From JBHGBM01 sp041946965 (GTDB taxonomy: Bacteria > Acidobacteriota > Terriglobia > Bryobacterales > Bryobacteraceae), in contig JBHGBM010000003.1 of NCBI GenBank assembly GCA_041946965.1, positions 62,001-126,000 of the forward strand: a stretch of 64,000 nucleotides of DNA, in the 5' to 3' direction. Every line of letters starts with the position of its first letter. Within the stretch, counting starts at the first letter, position 1. Below the pieces are notes generated by a model. That model saw only the letters and a program-made list of their open reading frames with translations. It made no database searches and was not told where the DNA came from. The position numbers and the translations under genes are program-made. Positions 50,952-60,931 of the stretch are shown here, one piece after another.

Positions 50952-52744
50952 GACAGTTCGCGCGCGCCCTTCTCGAGCGCGGCATCGCTCCAGGGCTTGG
51001 GGCTTGCGTAGTGTACGCTGCTCAGCACGGTGCGGGATTGGCAGAGGGTCCGCAGGGTGTTGACCGCCGAGCGCGGATACACAGCATTGGACCCATCGAT
51101 CACCTCGACGGAGGCGGGGGCGGGCCAGGTGGCGACGCACCCCGTACTCCCGCGCAGGATTCCGCCGCTGCGCGCGGGGCGCTCACCGGAGCGCAGGCCG
51201 AGCGCGGGCGAACCTTCGATGGCTTCCAGCCCCTCCGCACCCTTCACTTCGTGGCGGCGGACTTCGAACTCGCCCGCGAGCCGTATGGTCGTGTCCACCG
51301 CGATCCGGCGGCCTTCGAGTTCCGCGATCCAGCGGGTATGGACGCCGTCGCGGGTCAATTCTCCGTGCTCGATGGAAGAGCGCGCGGCCATCGCCCCGGT
51401 GGCGGGATTGCGGAAGACCAGCGCGGCGTCCCACGGCGGGCGGTCTTCGGCCGGCACGATGTTGAAAGGGAAATGCGAGGAGTAGACGAACTTGACGTAC
51501 TTGTCGCGGTAACGCAGGTGGTGGTACGCGCAGTTGGCATGAAGCCAGCGCACCTGCCCCGTATCGCGGCAGCCGGCGAGCAGCATGCGGGGTCCTTCGA
51601 AACGGACCAGAAAGTCCCCCTTTTCGACGGGCAACGGCTCCTCGGCGGCGGTAAACAGCCGGTCCGAGCGCGGCAGCGCGAGATAGGAGAACGCCGGCAT
51701 GCACCAGTAGGGGTGCCCGTTGTCGATGTAAAACTCGCGCAGCGCAGGCGTGCCTTCAGAGGAATAAGTCTCGCGTAACTTGCCTGCCGCGGAGTCATAA
51801 CTTCCTATGGCGCGATGATACTCCAGACTCTTGCGAATGATCCGCCGCAGCAGGCCGGGCGAATGCGGCCACAGTCCCTGGCGGTATGCTTCCACCAGCG
51901 GCGCGAGCAGCGCCCAGCGGTAGATCAGGGACCGCCCGAACAGGGGATGGCGTCCGTCGGAGGCGAAGAAATACGGGGTCTTTTCCAGGAACAGCCGCAG
52001 GCGCGCGGAGAAACGGCGCGAGATCTCCGGGTAGCGCGCCCCGATGATCTCGTTCCATTGCAGAAAATGACTGGCGAAGGTCCAGAAGTTGTAGTAATCG
52101 AAGATGGGCAGCGTAAGCGAGTCGCTGTACCAGCCGTCGCCCGGCGACGCCATGCTGTCGAGCGCCGCCAGGTCTTCCAGCATCCAGCGCTCGTCGCCGG
52201 AGAACTCCTTCCACTTCGGCGCCAGCGCCAGGCGTCCGGCGTGGTTGATGGCGGAAAACCAGGCGTGGTTGTGCTTGCGCTCGGCCACTCGGGTGCAACT
52301 CGCCAGCCACGCCTGCGCGTTGGCCCGCTGGCGGGAAGTGAGCCGTGCCGCCACCGCGCCGCCAGCGCGCCACAGCGACCAGGAAACCAGCGCCGCCTCC
52401 ACCTGCCGCTGGTTGGCCTTGTCGCGCGGCGGCTCTTCCCAATAGTCCGGGCACTCGGGGTCGAACGCATTGCGGAACGCCGCGAGCAACACCGCCGGTT
52501 CCACGCCGGTGGCCGCCAGCGCAGGCATCATGCGGGCCACGCTGACGTAAGTCTTGCCGGACCGTGCAACGCAGTTCTTGAGCCTGGTGCCTCGCGGGTA
52601 GTCGCAGACGGCGAAGGTGGACGAGGTCGCGCGCGCATTGCGCACGAACCCGCCCACAATCTCCCTGAAGAACGCCTCACCGGGGCGCTCCACGGGCAGC
52701 GCGGCCGCCGCCGCCGAGCCCATGAATTGCCGCCGCGAAGTCAT
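50948..52744 (-). CDS. DUF2264-family protein with Tat-like signal
   Basis: A 598-residue protein. ATG 52744 gives a Tat-like signal (SRRQFMGSAAAAALP, residues 3-17). The central part (about 60-400) is an alpha/alpha toroid: the segments DKANQRQVEAALVSWSLW, KHNHAWFSAINHAG and DGWYSDSLTLPIFDYYNFW match the DUF2264 family, which is related to polysaccharide lyase and unsaturated-glycan hydrolase folds. A C-terminal beta-sandwich follows. It lies between a TonB-dependent receptor (4 nt gap) and the GH-A gene (4-nt overlap), so a role in processing the imported or bound glycan is likely. No catalytic residue is assigned. Confidence 0.85.
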   Translation of the reverse strand: MTSRRQFMGSAAAAALPVERPGEAFFREIVGGFVRNARATSSTFAVCDYPRGTRLKNCVARSGKTYVSVARMMPALAATGVEPAVLLAAFRNAFDPECPDYWEEPPRDKANQRQVEAALVSWSLWRAGGAVAARLTSRQRANAQAWLASCTRVAERKHNHAWFSAINHAGRLALAPKWKEFSGDERWMLEDLAALDSMASPGDGWYSDSLTLPIFDYYNFWTFASHFLQWNEIIGARYPEISRRFSARLRLFLEKTPYFFASDGRHPLFGRSLIYRWALLAPLVEAYRQGLWPHSPGLLRRIIRKSLEYHRAIGSYDSAAGKLRETYSSEGTPALREFYIDNGHPYWCMPAFSYLALPRSDRLFTAAEEPLPVEKGDFLVRFEGPRMLLAGCRDTGQVRWLHANCAYHHLRYRDKYVKFVYSSHFPFNIVPAEDRPPWDAALVFRNPATGAMAARSSIEHGELTRDGVHTRWIAELEGRRIAVDTTIRLAGEFEVRRHEVKGAEGLEAIEGSPALGLRSGERPARSGGILRGSTGCVATWPAPASVEVIDGSNAVYPRSAVNTLRTLCQSRTVLSSVHYASPKPWSDAALEKGARELS

Positions 52745-52748
52745 GCGA

Positions 52749-55700
52749 TCAGAACTCGAGCCGCGCCCCGATGCGCACGCGCCTTTCGCCGGAGGATGAC
52801 GTGATCTGGCCGAACGCGCCCGTGAAACTGCCGGAGGGTTCACCGAAGTGGGTCGAGTTGGTCACGTTGAACCCGGAGAGCGTCATATTCAGCTTGAAAC
52901 GCTCGGTAAGGCGGAAGACGCGCGAAAGGGTTGCGTTCCAGTTCTGGTATCCGGGGCCGCGCACGGTGTTGCGTCCCACCGTGCCGATGGTCCCGGGCAC
53001 GGGCTCCACGAACGTGCTGGTATCGAACCACAACTGGCCGCGCCCGGTTCCGTACAGGTATCGCACCGGGCCGGTGCTGCTCGGGTGGTTGGTGAAGCCC
53101 TGCCCCACATTGGCCGCCAGCCGCACTCCCGTAATGTTCACGGGCGTGCCGGAGCGGATGGAGATGACTCCGCTCAGGCGGAATCCGCCGAGAATCCGGC
53201 TCGCCGGTCCGGAACGGAACCAGCGCTGGCCGCGTCCGAAGGGCAGCGGCAGAACGTGCGAGATCACCAGGTTGTGAGGGCGATGGAAGGAGGAGACGCC
53301 GCGGTTCAGGTCGATGTTGAGTGGAATGGAAACGGTGAAAGCGTCGGTGTAGTCGAGCGACTTGCTCCACGTGTAGCTGAGCGTCAGGCTTCCGCCCCTG
53401 CGCAGGCGGCGCTGCACGCGCGCTTGCAGCGCGTGATAAGCGCTGCTGAGCATGTAGTCCTGGAGGTTGGTATCCGCGGTCCGTCCGAAGCGCCTGGCCA
53501 GCGGGCGGTCGCCCACCACCGCGCCCGGACCGGCGGCGTTGAGCGCCAGCGTGCCGGGAATGCGCCGCCCCAGCGTGCTGACGTAAGACGCGCTGATGAC
53601 GAACCTGGCGATCTCCTGCTCCACGGTGAAGTTGTACGACTGCACGTAGCCGCGGCGCGCGTTCGGGTTGAACGCGTTGAGCAGGATGTTGCCCGGGGGC
53701 GTGATCACGCCGTTCGAAACATCCACCGGCGCAAGCACCGGAATCGGCGCGCTCAAACTGCCCGCCGGCGTCAGGCTGTTGGGGCCGCGCGCCTGAATCG
53801 AGATTTGCGCGGGATAGTTGTTGACCGCCAGCGAATTGATCGACTGCGGAATGTAACTGATGCCGTAGCCGGTGCGCAACACGGTCTTGGGCGCCACGCG
53901 GTAGGCGATACCGATCCGCGGGGCGAAGCCGCGGTAGTCGGTGTTCACGCCCAGCCGGTTCCCCACCGGCCCGTAGCCTCCGATCAGGAGCGTGTTGTTG
54001 GAAATGTCGTAACGGCTCTGATCGCCCGGGTTGGCCGTGGTGGAGAAAGGCGCGACTTCGTACCGCAGCCCGAAGTTCAGGGTCAGCCTCGGGGTCGCCA
54101 CCCAGCGGTCCTGAAGGAACGTGTAGTACTGCTTCAGCCGGAAACCGCCCAACTGGTAGATGTAGGTCCGGTCTTCCTGCGAGGGCAGCCCGAGCACAAA
54201 CGAGGCCATCGCGTTGGAGCTGTCGGTGAGCGACCCGGTTGTGCCGGTGGTGGTGGTGCCGAAGGTGTAGATGCCGCGCGGGTCCGAGTTCGACTGGTAC
54301 TTGTTCAGGATCAGGTCGCGGATATCGACACCCCAGCGGATGGAATGGTTGCCGTGCTGCTTCGTCCAGATATTGACGAAGTTGGAGCTGGTTTCGGCGA
54401 TCTTGAACGGCATGGTGGCGGCGAACCCCAGCGCCGTGTAGCCGCTCACCGACATGCGCGGCATGCCAGGCGAAAAGAAATCGCCGCGGTTGCCGCCGGG
54501 GATGCCGAGCTTCGCGGCGATGTCGGGATCGCCGCCGGTCTGCCCCTGGATGAGCACGCGCACCAGCCCGCCGCGGAACTCGGTGACCAGGACCGGGCCC
54601 AGGACGTGCGTCAGGTTCGCCGAAGCGCTCTGGATGCGCGACGGCCCGATGGCGGAGGTGCCGCCGTTGGCCGAGGTGGGACCGCCCAGATCCCCGAACA
54701 CCGCCGGGTCCGCCGTTTCGGCCGCAAAATGACTGTAACGGACGAAGCCTTCCGTCATGTCGCTGAACTTGTGGTTGACCTTCACGTCGCCGCCGTCGCG
54801 GTTCTGGCGGAAGCTTCCCGTAGCCTCGTAGTTGTTCACCAGCCCGGAGAGATTCGGCTCCGGCAGGCGGGCGAAAATGGCTTTCGCCACCGGGCTGATC
54901 CGGCTGGCGGGAATGACGCCGCCCGGGAACCGCTCACGGTTCGCACCCGCCGCGTTCCCGGTGAGCGGATCGTACACGGGATAGCGGGAACCGGAGAAGT
55001 TGCCGCCGCGGTACGGGATGCCCGGCACGCTGAGCAGCGCGTTCTGGCCGCGCCGGTCGCGTCCCGCCTGGTAATCGCCGAAGACGAAGGTGCGATTGCG
55101 CCGGATCGGGCCGCCCAAGGCCAGGCCGGCCTGCGTGAGGTTGGTATGCGGCTGGCGCGTCAGCGAAAGCGCGTTGCGCGCCTTGAACTCGCTGTTCACG
55201 TTATAACCCCACGCGCTGCCGTGCACCTGGTTGGTTCCGCTCTTGATCTGCACATTGACCACGGCGCCGGTGGCCCGGCCGCTTTCCGCGTCGTAGGCGT
55301 TGGTGGAAACGTCCATCACCTGGATGGCTTCGGGCGGCGGCACGATGGCGGACTGCGAAATCACGTTGGTTTCGTTGTTGATGGTGCCATCCAACTGGAA
55401 GCTGTTGCCGCGGTTGTTTTGGCCGTTCACGTAATTCGCAAGCGAGCCGCTGGGATTGCCGAACGCCGAGCCGACGGCCTCGGGCTCGGTCGAACCCGGA
55501 ATCAGTTCCAGGGCCGACTGGTAGTTCCGGTCGGGAGAGAGCGGCAGGTTCTCGAACTGGGTCGAATCCACCTGCTGGCTGAGGTCGCCGCGGTCCGTCT
55601 TCAGAGCCACGGCTTCGGCGGTGACGACGATCGTCTCCGTAACGCCGCCCACCACCAGCGAGGCATCCACGCGGACCGTACTGTTGATTGCCACCTCCAC

Positions 55701-55970
55701 CGTGTCGCGGACGAAGGTCTTGAAACCGGACTGCTCGATCTGGATCTTGTACACGCCCGGATCCATGCTGGTGATGGTGTAGTTGCCGGCCTCGTTCGTA
55801 GCGGTCTGGCGCGTAACGCCGCGGGCAACCTCGGTCGCGGTTACTTTAGCCCCGGCGACGCCGGCGGCGCTGGGATCCGACACATGCCCCACAAGCGAGC
55901 CGGTCACGGTCTGTCCGTAGCAGGATGCCGCTGCCAGCACGATCGGGAACAAAAGACGAGCGGTGCTCAT
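52749..55970 (-). CDS. TonB-dependent receptor with carboxypeptidase-regulatory-like domain (2)
   Basis: A 1073-residue outer-membrane receptor. ATG 55970 gives a signal peptide (LLFPIVLAAASCYGQ). Then come a beta-sandwich (GHVSDPSAAGVAGAKVTATE), a plug with YVNGQNNRGNSFQLDG and KSGTNQVHGSAWGY, and a long barrel ending RIGARLEF. It has no SusD partner. It is 4 nt upstream of the DUF2264 gene and 44 nt downstream of the CehA-type gene. It probably binds the same polymer as receptor 3, or a breakdown product. Confidence 0.93.
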   Translation of the reverse strand: MSTARLLFPIVLAAASCYGQTVTGSLVGHVSDPSAAGVAGAKVTATEVARGVTRQTATNEAGNYTITSMDPGVYKIQIEQSGFKTFVRDTVEVAINSTVRVDASLVVGGVTETIVVTAEAVALKTDRGDLSQQVDSTQFENLPLSPDRNYQSALELIPGSTEPEAVGSAFGNPSGSLANYVNGQNNRGNSFQLDGTINNETNVISQSAIVPPPEAIQVMDVSTNAYDAESGRATGAVVNVQIKSGTNQVHGSAWGYNVNSEFKARNALSLTRQPHTNLTQAGLALGGPIRRNRTFVFGDYQAGRDRRGQNALLSVPGIPYRGGNFSGSRYPVYDPLTGNAAGANRERFPGGVIPASRISPVAKAIFARLPEPNLSGLVNNYEATGSFRQNRDGGDVKVNHKFSDMTEGFVRYSHFAAETADPAVFGDLGGPTSANGGTSAIGPSRIQSASANLTHVLGPVLVTEFRGGLVRVLIQGQTGGDPDIAAKLGIPGGNRGDFFSPGMPRMSVSGYTALGFAATMPFKIAETSSNFVNIWTKQHGNHSIRWGVDIRDLILNKYQSNSDPRGIYTFGTTTTGTTGSLTDSSNAMASFVLGLPSQEDRTYIYQLGGFRLKQYYTFLQDRWVATPRLTLNFGLRYEVAPFSTTANPGDQSRYDISNNTLLIGGYGPVGNRLGVNTDYRGFAPRIGIAYRVAPKTVLRTGYGISYIPQSINSLAVNNYPAQISIQARGPNSLTPAGSLSAPIPVLAPVDVSNGVITPPGNILLNAFNPNARRGYVQSYNFTVEQEIARFVISASYVSTLGRRIPGTLALNAAGPGAVVGDRPLARRFGRTADTNLQDYMLSSAYHALQARVQRRLRRGGSLTLSYTWSKSLDYTDAFTVSIPLNIDLNRGVSSFHRPHNLVISHVLPLPFGRGQRWFRSGPASRILGGFRLSGVISIRSGTPVNITGVRLAANVGQGFTNHPSSTGPVRYLYGTGRGQLWFDTSTFVEPVPGTIGTVGRNTVRGPGYQNWNATLSRVFRLTERFKLNMTLSGFNVTNSTHFGEPSGSFTGAFGQITSSSGERRVRIGARLEF

Positions 55971-56014
55971 AGGCAATGCGGGCGCTCCAATGTTCCTTTT
56001 TAGCACCAGTGGAG

Positions 56015-57577
56015 TCAGCGAATGCTTTCGTAGTACGCGCGGCCCTTGCGGAAAAGCGTGAGCACCTCGTTGCGGCGCTCCTCGGAGGCGAAGCGCGGCG
56101 AGGCGGCAATATCCTGGATGACGCGGTCGATCCACGCGATCACGATCCTGGCGTCGGCCGCCGAGGCGACCTTCCGCCCGGCCACGTAGCAGTAAACCGG
56201 GCTGGTGTGCGCGAACGCTTTCGCATCGTTGACCACCAGGCGGTGCCCCGGCCCCCAGACGCGCGCCGCGATCCAACTGCTCTTGTCGATAGGTATCTCG
56301 CGCGCGATCTCCGCCGCGGCGCCGCCGCCGGCCGCCTGCGCGCTCGCCACCACTTCGCCGTTGACCACGAGTTCCAGCGCGCTCATCGGCACAATCGACT
56401 GCGCCTTGGCCGTGACCCGGACCGAACGCGGCGCGGCAAGCTGAATCTCCTCGCCCGGCCCTTTCCCTTCCACCTGGAACGAAACCAGCGGGCCGTTGGA
56501 GACGAACGTGCGCCCCGCCTTGTAGCCGGCCAGCCAGTTTTCATAAGTGAGCGGCGAGGCGGTATGGACGTACACCTTGGAAGCGCCGGGCAGAGAGGCG
56601 CGCATGACGTCCATCTGGGAATCGGTGCCGGCCGACGCGGTGCACTTCAGCCCGCAGTTCAGGACCCGGTAGTACATCCAGCAGCCGGCTTCCTCGTCCA
56701 TGTTGCTCAGCACGTCGAGGGCGTCCACGGCGCCAAGCGCGAGGTCCACGGGAAACTCGCGCGCCAGGTGGTCGCCCACCGGGATCTCCGGCTTGTTCGC
56801 CGGGTGCAGGTACGCGACCGCCGCGCCCTGGCGCTTGGCCGCCATGGCGGGCGCGAAGAGCGCGGGGTAGTCCTCCCAGTTGTTCGAGAGTTCCTGGCCC
56901 ACGTAGAAAGGATCGACGAAGCGCGAGATGCCCAGCAGCGCGATGTGGCCGTACATGGCGGTCACGTTGCGCACTTCCTGTTGGACCACCATGAGGTGCT
57001 CGGGCGTCGAAAGGGGGTCGGGCTTGCCGAAACGGAAGAACTCTGTGTCGAAGACGTGCGCCAGCACGCCCACGCTGCCGGCCAGCAGGGTGGCCACGTG
57101 AATGTCCTCTCCCTTGGCCAGCAGGAAGCAATCCTCCATGGTCATGTACAGACCGCCGGGGACATGGTTCGGGTGCATGTGAATATCCCCGGATCGCCAG
57201 CCCGCCGCGGGCATGTCAGCCAGGCGTTTCAGGGTCAGGGTGACGGCCGCGGTCCGGTCCGAAACGATCTGCGCGCGCTGCTTGACGGGCACGTATTCGA
57301 AACCTTTCACGGCTTCGATCGAGGCCGGCCCGGGCGGCATTTCGAGCCGGAATTCGCCGTCGGCGTGGAAATAGAACTCGCGCGACCGGTTCAGCCGCGC
57401 GAGAGTTCCCGGGGGCACGTGGGCCTTGCCGTCGCCGTCCTGGAGATAAATCCTGGCCGCAACGGGCTTGCCCTGCTGGTCCTGAATGCGGACCCACAAA
57501 CGGCCCGGTGTCTGGGTGATGCCGGCCTGGGCGCACGCGGAAAGCGCCGCGGCGAGAAAGACGATTTCGGTTCTCAT
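56015..57577 (-). CDS. CehA/McbA-type PHP-domain metallohydrolase
   Basis: A 520-residue protein. ATG 57577 yields a signal peptide (FLAAALSACAQAG); an ATG 12 nt earlier is possible. After a beta domain (about 25-118, including VRIQDQQGKPVAARIYLQDG) comes a PHP-like metal site: GDIHMHPNH with Asp131, His133 and His135, later YLHPANKPE and SAGTDSQMD. This fits the CehA/McbA family of hydrolases. A C-terminal beta region ends the protein. It sits between two receptor genes in one minus-strand operon, so it probably acts on a substrate handled by them. Specific activity cannot be inferred. Confidence 0.85.
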   Translation of the reverse strand: MRTEIVFLAAALSACAQAGITQTPGRLWVRIQDQQGKPVAARIYLQDGDGKAHVPPGTLARLNRSREFYFHADGEFRLEMPPGPASIEAVKGFEYVPVKQRAQIVSDRTAAVTLTLKRLADMPAAGWRSGDIHMHPNHVPGGLYMTMEDCFLLAKGEDIHVATLLAGSVGVLAHVFDTEFFRFGKPDPLSTPEHLMVVQQEVRNVTAMYGHIALLGISRFVDPFYVGQELSNNWEDYPALFAPAMAAKRQGAAVAYLHPANKPEIPVGDHLAREFPVDLALGAVDALDVLSNMDEEAGCWMYYRVLNCGLKCTASAGTDSQMDVMRASLPGASKVYVHTASPLTYENWLAGYKAGRTFVSNGPLVSFQVEGKGPGEEIQLAAPRSVRVTAKAQSIVPMSALELVVNGEVVASAQAAGGGAAAEIAREIPIDKSSWIAARVWGPGHRLVVNDAKAFAHTSPVYCYVAGRKVASAADARIVIAWIDRVIQDIAASPRFASEERRNEVLTLFRKGRAYYESIR

Positions 57578-57620
57578 CGCGGCGCCCATAATACCGCAGT
57601 TGGGGAGCGAAGCGCCCGGT

Positions 57621-60600
57621 TCAGAAGTCGATGCGGCCGCGCAGTTCAATCTGCCGGCTCTCTCCTCCTTCCACCAGGCTGTTGATCACCCCCACTTGAC
57701 CCGGCACCGAGATGTTCGCAGCGGGCGGCCGGAAGTTGGCGTGATTCAAAATGTTCGAGGCCGCCGTGGTGAACGTGAACCGGAAGCGCTCGGTGATCGG
57801 GAACGTTTTGGCGATGGAGAGATGCTGCATGTTGTAGCCGGGCCCCTCCAGGACGAACGCTCCGGAGTTGCCCAGCGTGCCGCTCTGCGGCACGGCAAAA
57901 CAGGAGGCGTCGAACCAGCGGTTGATGCTGCGCTGGCTGGAGGGCAGGTTGCCGTTGCAGATGCGGTCCGGCAAGCCGCCCGTGGTGTTCGTGTTGGAGG
58001 CGTCCCTGCCGGAGTAACCGGGCGAGAAGAAGTGCCCGGTTTCGAGGTATCCGATCCAGTACACCTGCCAGCCCCCGAGAACGCCATTCACCACGGGATG
58101 CGCCGCCGGCATAAACCGGCGTCCCTTGCCCACGGGGATCTCCCAGGTCAGGTTCGTGACGAAGCGCTGCCGGGGTGTGTACTGGTCGCGCGAGAACACC
58201 GGCGCGCGGTACGGGCTCTCGAAGTTCGCGCCGCTCTGGAAATTGGAGTAGCTCGAAGCCAGCGTCCAGTGCGTGTCGAACGTAAGCTGCCCGACCTTGC
58301 GGATCGCCTCGAGCGTGACGGCGTTGAATTTCGATTCGCCGTCGTTCCGGTAATACGAGGCGGCGGTGTACTGCGGCCACGGCCGCCGGTCCGCGGTGAA
58401 CGGAATCAGGCTGGGCTGCGGCTTGTTGACGGCGATGCCGTAATGCATCCCGTAATCGTGCGAGCCGACGTACGAGAGGCGGAAACCGGTGTCTTTGAAC
58501 TGCCGCTCCACGGTGAGGTTCCACTGGTGGATCTTCCCGTTGGTTGCGTCAACCGGGTATCCCGTCACGCTTTGTGAGGGAATGCGCGCGCCCGCCAGCG
58601 TGGGCGGGAACGGGTTCGGGAACATGAACTGCGGCTGCCCGTTGGTGATCGCGTTCTGGTACGTTTCGCTGATCTGAAACGGGCCCGTGCCCTGCACGTA
58701 CGCGTACCGGCCGAGCGTCTCGCTGAACATGCCATACCCGCCGCGAACCACCGTCTTGTCGCTGAGACGATAGGCGAACCCGATGCGCGGCACGAAATTG
58801 CTCTTGCTGGGAGACATCTGCACGTCGCCGGAGACCAGCTTTATGTTGCTTGGATAGAGCGGACTGACCTTGCCCTCGGTGCCGGGCGGAATCACCACGT
58901 TGCCGGAGGCCAGGTCCCACCGGTACATGAGGTTGTCCTCGTAGTTCGGCGAGCCGAAGCGGTCCCACCGGAGTCCGAGATCGAGCGTCAGGCGGTTGTT
59001 CACCTTGAAAGAGTCCGTGATGAACAAGCCGAGTTCGCTGTCGCGCAGCGTGCGGTTGGTCAGCGGATCGAGGCGCGTGCTCGTGAACGGGATGCCGAGC
59101 AGGAAGTCGGCATAGCCGTATCCCGAGAACGAACCGTTGAAGGCGAAGACGCCGTAGGTGCCTTCCGGTATCTGGCCCGAGAAGCGCGACTGCGGCTTGT
59201 ACTCGCCGCCCATCTTGATCACGTGCCGGCCCTTGTTCCACGTCAGGGTGTCGGCATAGCCCCAGTCGTGGTCGTTCTGCCGCACGCCGCCGGGCTGCGT
59301 GTACATCTCGGGGTAGCCCGTGATGTTCATGCGCGGAAAACCTTCCGCGCTGTAACCCTTCGGGTTCACTCCCTGCAAGCCGATCTTCTTCACGGCCTCG
59401 TCGCCTTTAAACGGGGTGACGCCGTAGAGCGGGTCGCCGTCGGTGTACTTCTCCTTGTACAGGCCCACGCGCGCCGTATTCACCAGGTTCGGCGAGAAGA
59501 TGTGGGTGTCTTCAAAGACCGCGTGAACATTGAACCGCACGCGCGTCCAGGAGAAAGACGGGAAGTTGGTGGGCAGCACGTACAATCCCCAGTTCTCGAT
59601 CAGCCGGCCCATGATCCGGTTCTTGCTGCTGACCTGGTGGTCGATGCGCTGGGTGAAATCCTTGCGCAGCGTGTAGTCCTGCGGGTACGGGAATGTGAAC
59701 GCGTAGTTGTTGGACTGCGCACCCTCCACGCCGCGGTTGGGGGCGGGCAGATAATTCTGATTCACGGCCTGCGAAACCGCGCTGATGCGGTTTTGCGGGA
59801 TCACGTTGCGGGGAAACGGCTGGCCGGAGAGCGGGTCCGTGATGACGATTCGCGGCAGCAGTTGCGAAAAATCCCCGCTCCGCATCAGGTTCGTGGGCAC
59901 GCTTCTCAGGAAGAAACTCTTGCTGGGGATCTTCAGAATGTTCGCCGACGCGTAGAAGAAGGTCTTGTTCTTGATCACCGGGCCGGCCGCGGCGACGGAG
60001 ATGGTGTGAATCAACTGCCTGCCCTTGGTGTCCTCGAAGAACTGCCGGGCGGCAAGCGCGGAATTCAGATTGAAGTACGCCGCACGTCCGTGAAATTCGT
60101 TGGTCCCGGCCTTGGTCGTCATGTTCATGAAGCCGACCCGCGCGAATTCCGCCGTGTTGTTCACGGTGACCACGGTGACTTCCTGGGCGTCCATGATGTC
60201 GTTGATCTGGTTCACATCCTGATCGTTGGTGTGGCCATCCTGGCCTTCCTGAACCTGACTGCGGCTTTGTCCCGCCCACTGTGCGTACCAGGCGCCGCTC
60301 TGCTGGCTCACCAGCGGCGCGCTGGTGATGAACAGGCTTGGATCGAGCGTCGCCATGCCGCCCACCCATGGCGTGTCGAGATGCTTGGCCGTGTCGATAT
60401 CGGCCTGCACCTTGGCGGTATCGGTCTGGATGACGGCGGCGTTCGCCTTGACAACAACTTCCGTGCCGACCGAGCCGATTTCCAGCGAGACATCGATGCG
60501 GCGCACCTGGTTGCCTTCCAGGATGACGTTGTCGGCAACGAACGTCTTGAAGCCCTCACGGGTCGCGTTGAGCCGGTACGTGCCGCGCTGCAAGTCGGGG

Positions 60601-60824
60601 ATTTCGTAATCGCCGCTCGCGCCGGTCCGGACCTCGCGTCTCGCGTTGGTTTCCAGGTTGGTCACGGTAATCAGGACGTCGCCCACCACCGCACCCGTGG
60701 GGTCAGTCGCCGTACCGCGAATGGTCGAAAGGGTTAGCTGGCCGTAAAGCGCAGCGCCAAAGACGAACGTTGAGATGATGCATTTCACACCAGTCCGAAA
60801 TGACCGCAACGTCCCAGCATGCAT
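57621..60824 (-). CDS. TonB-dependent receptor with carboxypeptidase-regulatory-like domain (3)
   Basis: A 1067-residue outer-membrane receptor. The frame is open 99 nt upstream, but ATG 60824 has an AGGGGG ribosome site and a signal-like hydrophobic stretch (CIISTFVFGAALYGQ). Beta-sandwich domain: GTATDPTGAVVGDVLITVTN. Plug: GTNEFHGRAAYFNLNSALAA. The barrel ends ELRGRIDF with a terminal aromatic. A good promoter lies just upstream. It is the first gene of a five-gene minus-strand operon (receptor 3, CehA-type, receptor 2, DUF2264, GH-A). Confidence 0.93.
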   Translation of the reverse strand: MHAGTLRSFRTGVKCIISTFVFGAALYGQLTLSTIRGTATDPTGAVVGDVLITVTNLETNARREVRTGASGDYEIPDLQRGTYRLNATREGFKTFVADNVILEGNQVRRIDVSLEIGSVGTEVVVKANAAVIQTDTAKVQADIDTAKHLDTPWVGGMATLDPSLFITSAPLVSQQSGAWYAQWAGQSRSQVQEGQDGHTNDQDVNQINDIMDAQEVTVVTVNNTAEFARVGFMNMTTKAGTNEFHGRAAYFNLNSALAARQFFEDTKGRQLIHTISVAAAGPVIKNKTFFYASANILKIPSKSFFLRSVPTNLMRSGDFSQLLPRIVITDPLSGQPFPRNVIPQNRISAVSQAVNQNYLPAPNRGVEGAQSNNYAFTFPYPQDYTLRKDFTQRIDHQVSSKNRIMGRLIENWGLYVLPTNFPSFSWTRVRFNVHAVFEDTHIFSPNLVNTARVGLYKEKYTDGDPLYGVTPFKGDEAVKKIGLQGVNPKGYSAEGFPRMNITGYPEMYTQPGGVRQNDHDWGYADTLTWNKGRHVIKMGGEYKPQSRFSGQIPEGTYGVFAFNGSFSGYGYADFLLGIPFTSTRLDPLTNRTLRDSELGLFITDSFKVNNRLTLDLGLRWDRFGSPNYEDNLMYRWDLASGNVVIPPGTEGKVSPLYPSNIKLVSGDVQMSPSKSNFVPRIGFAYRLSDKTVVRGGYGMFSETLGRYAYVQGTGPFQISETYQNAITNGQPQFMFPNPFPPTLAGARIPSQSVTGYPVDATNGKIHQWNLTVERQFKDTGFRLSYVGSHDYGMHYGIAVNKPQPSLIPFTADRRPWPQYTAASYYRNDGESKFNAVTLEAIRKVGQLTFDTHWTLASSYSNFQSGANFESPYRAPVFSRDQYTPRQRFVTNLTWEIPVGKGRRFMPAAHPVVNGVLGGWQVYWIGYLETGHFFSPGYSGRDASNTNTTGGLPDRICNGNLPSSQRSINRWFDASCFAVPQSGTLGNSGAFVLEGPGYNMQHLSIAKTFPITERFRFTFTTAASNILNHANFRPPAANISVPGQVGVINSLVEGGESRQIELRGRIDF

Positions 60825-60846
60825 ATACAACCCCCTGTGGGAGATT

Positions 60847-60876
60847 TTTATACCACGTCCGAAATAGGATGTGCAA
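60847..60876 (-). promoter_or_regulatory. Promoter of the receptor-led glycan operon
   Basis: On the minus strand TTGCAC (60876-60871) and TATAAA (60852-60847) are separated by 18 nt, close to the vegetative consensus, with the expected transcript start about 15 nt before ATG 60824. Confidence 0.6.
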
Positions 60877-60931
60877 GCAAAGGGCGAAGAAATTACATCG
60901 GCGTTCCGTCCTGTGCAACACAACGATTCTC

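Noticed and set aside
52848..56003. 1051-codon open frame antisense to receptor 2
   Set aside because: Same kind of shadow; the opposite strand encodes a clear receptor with signal peptide, plug and barrel.
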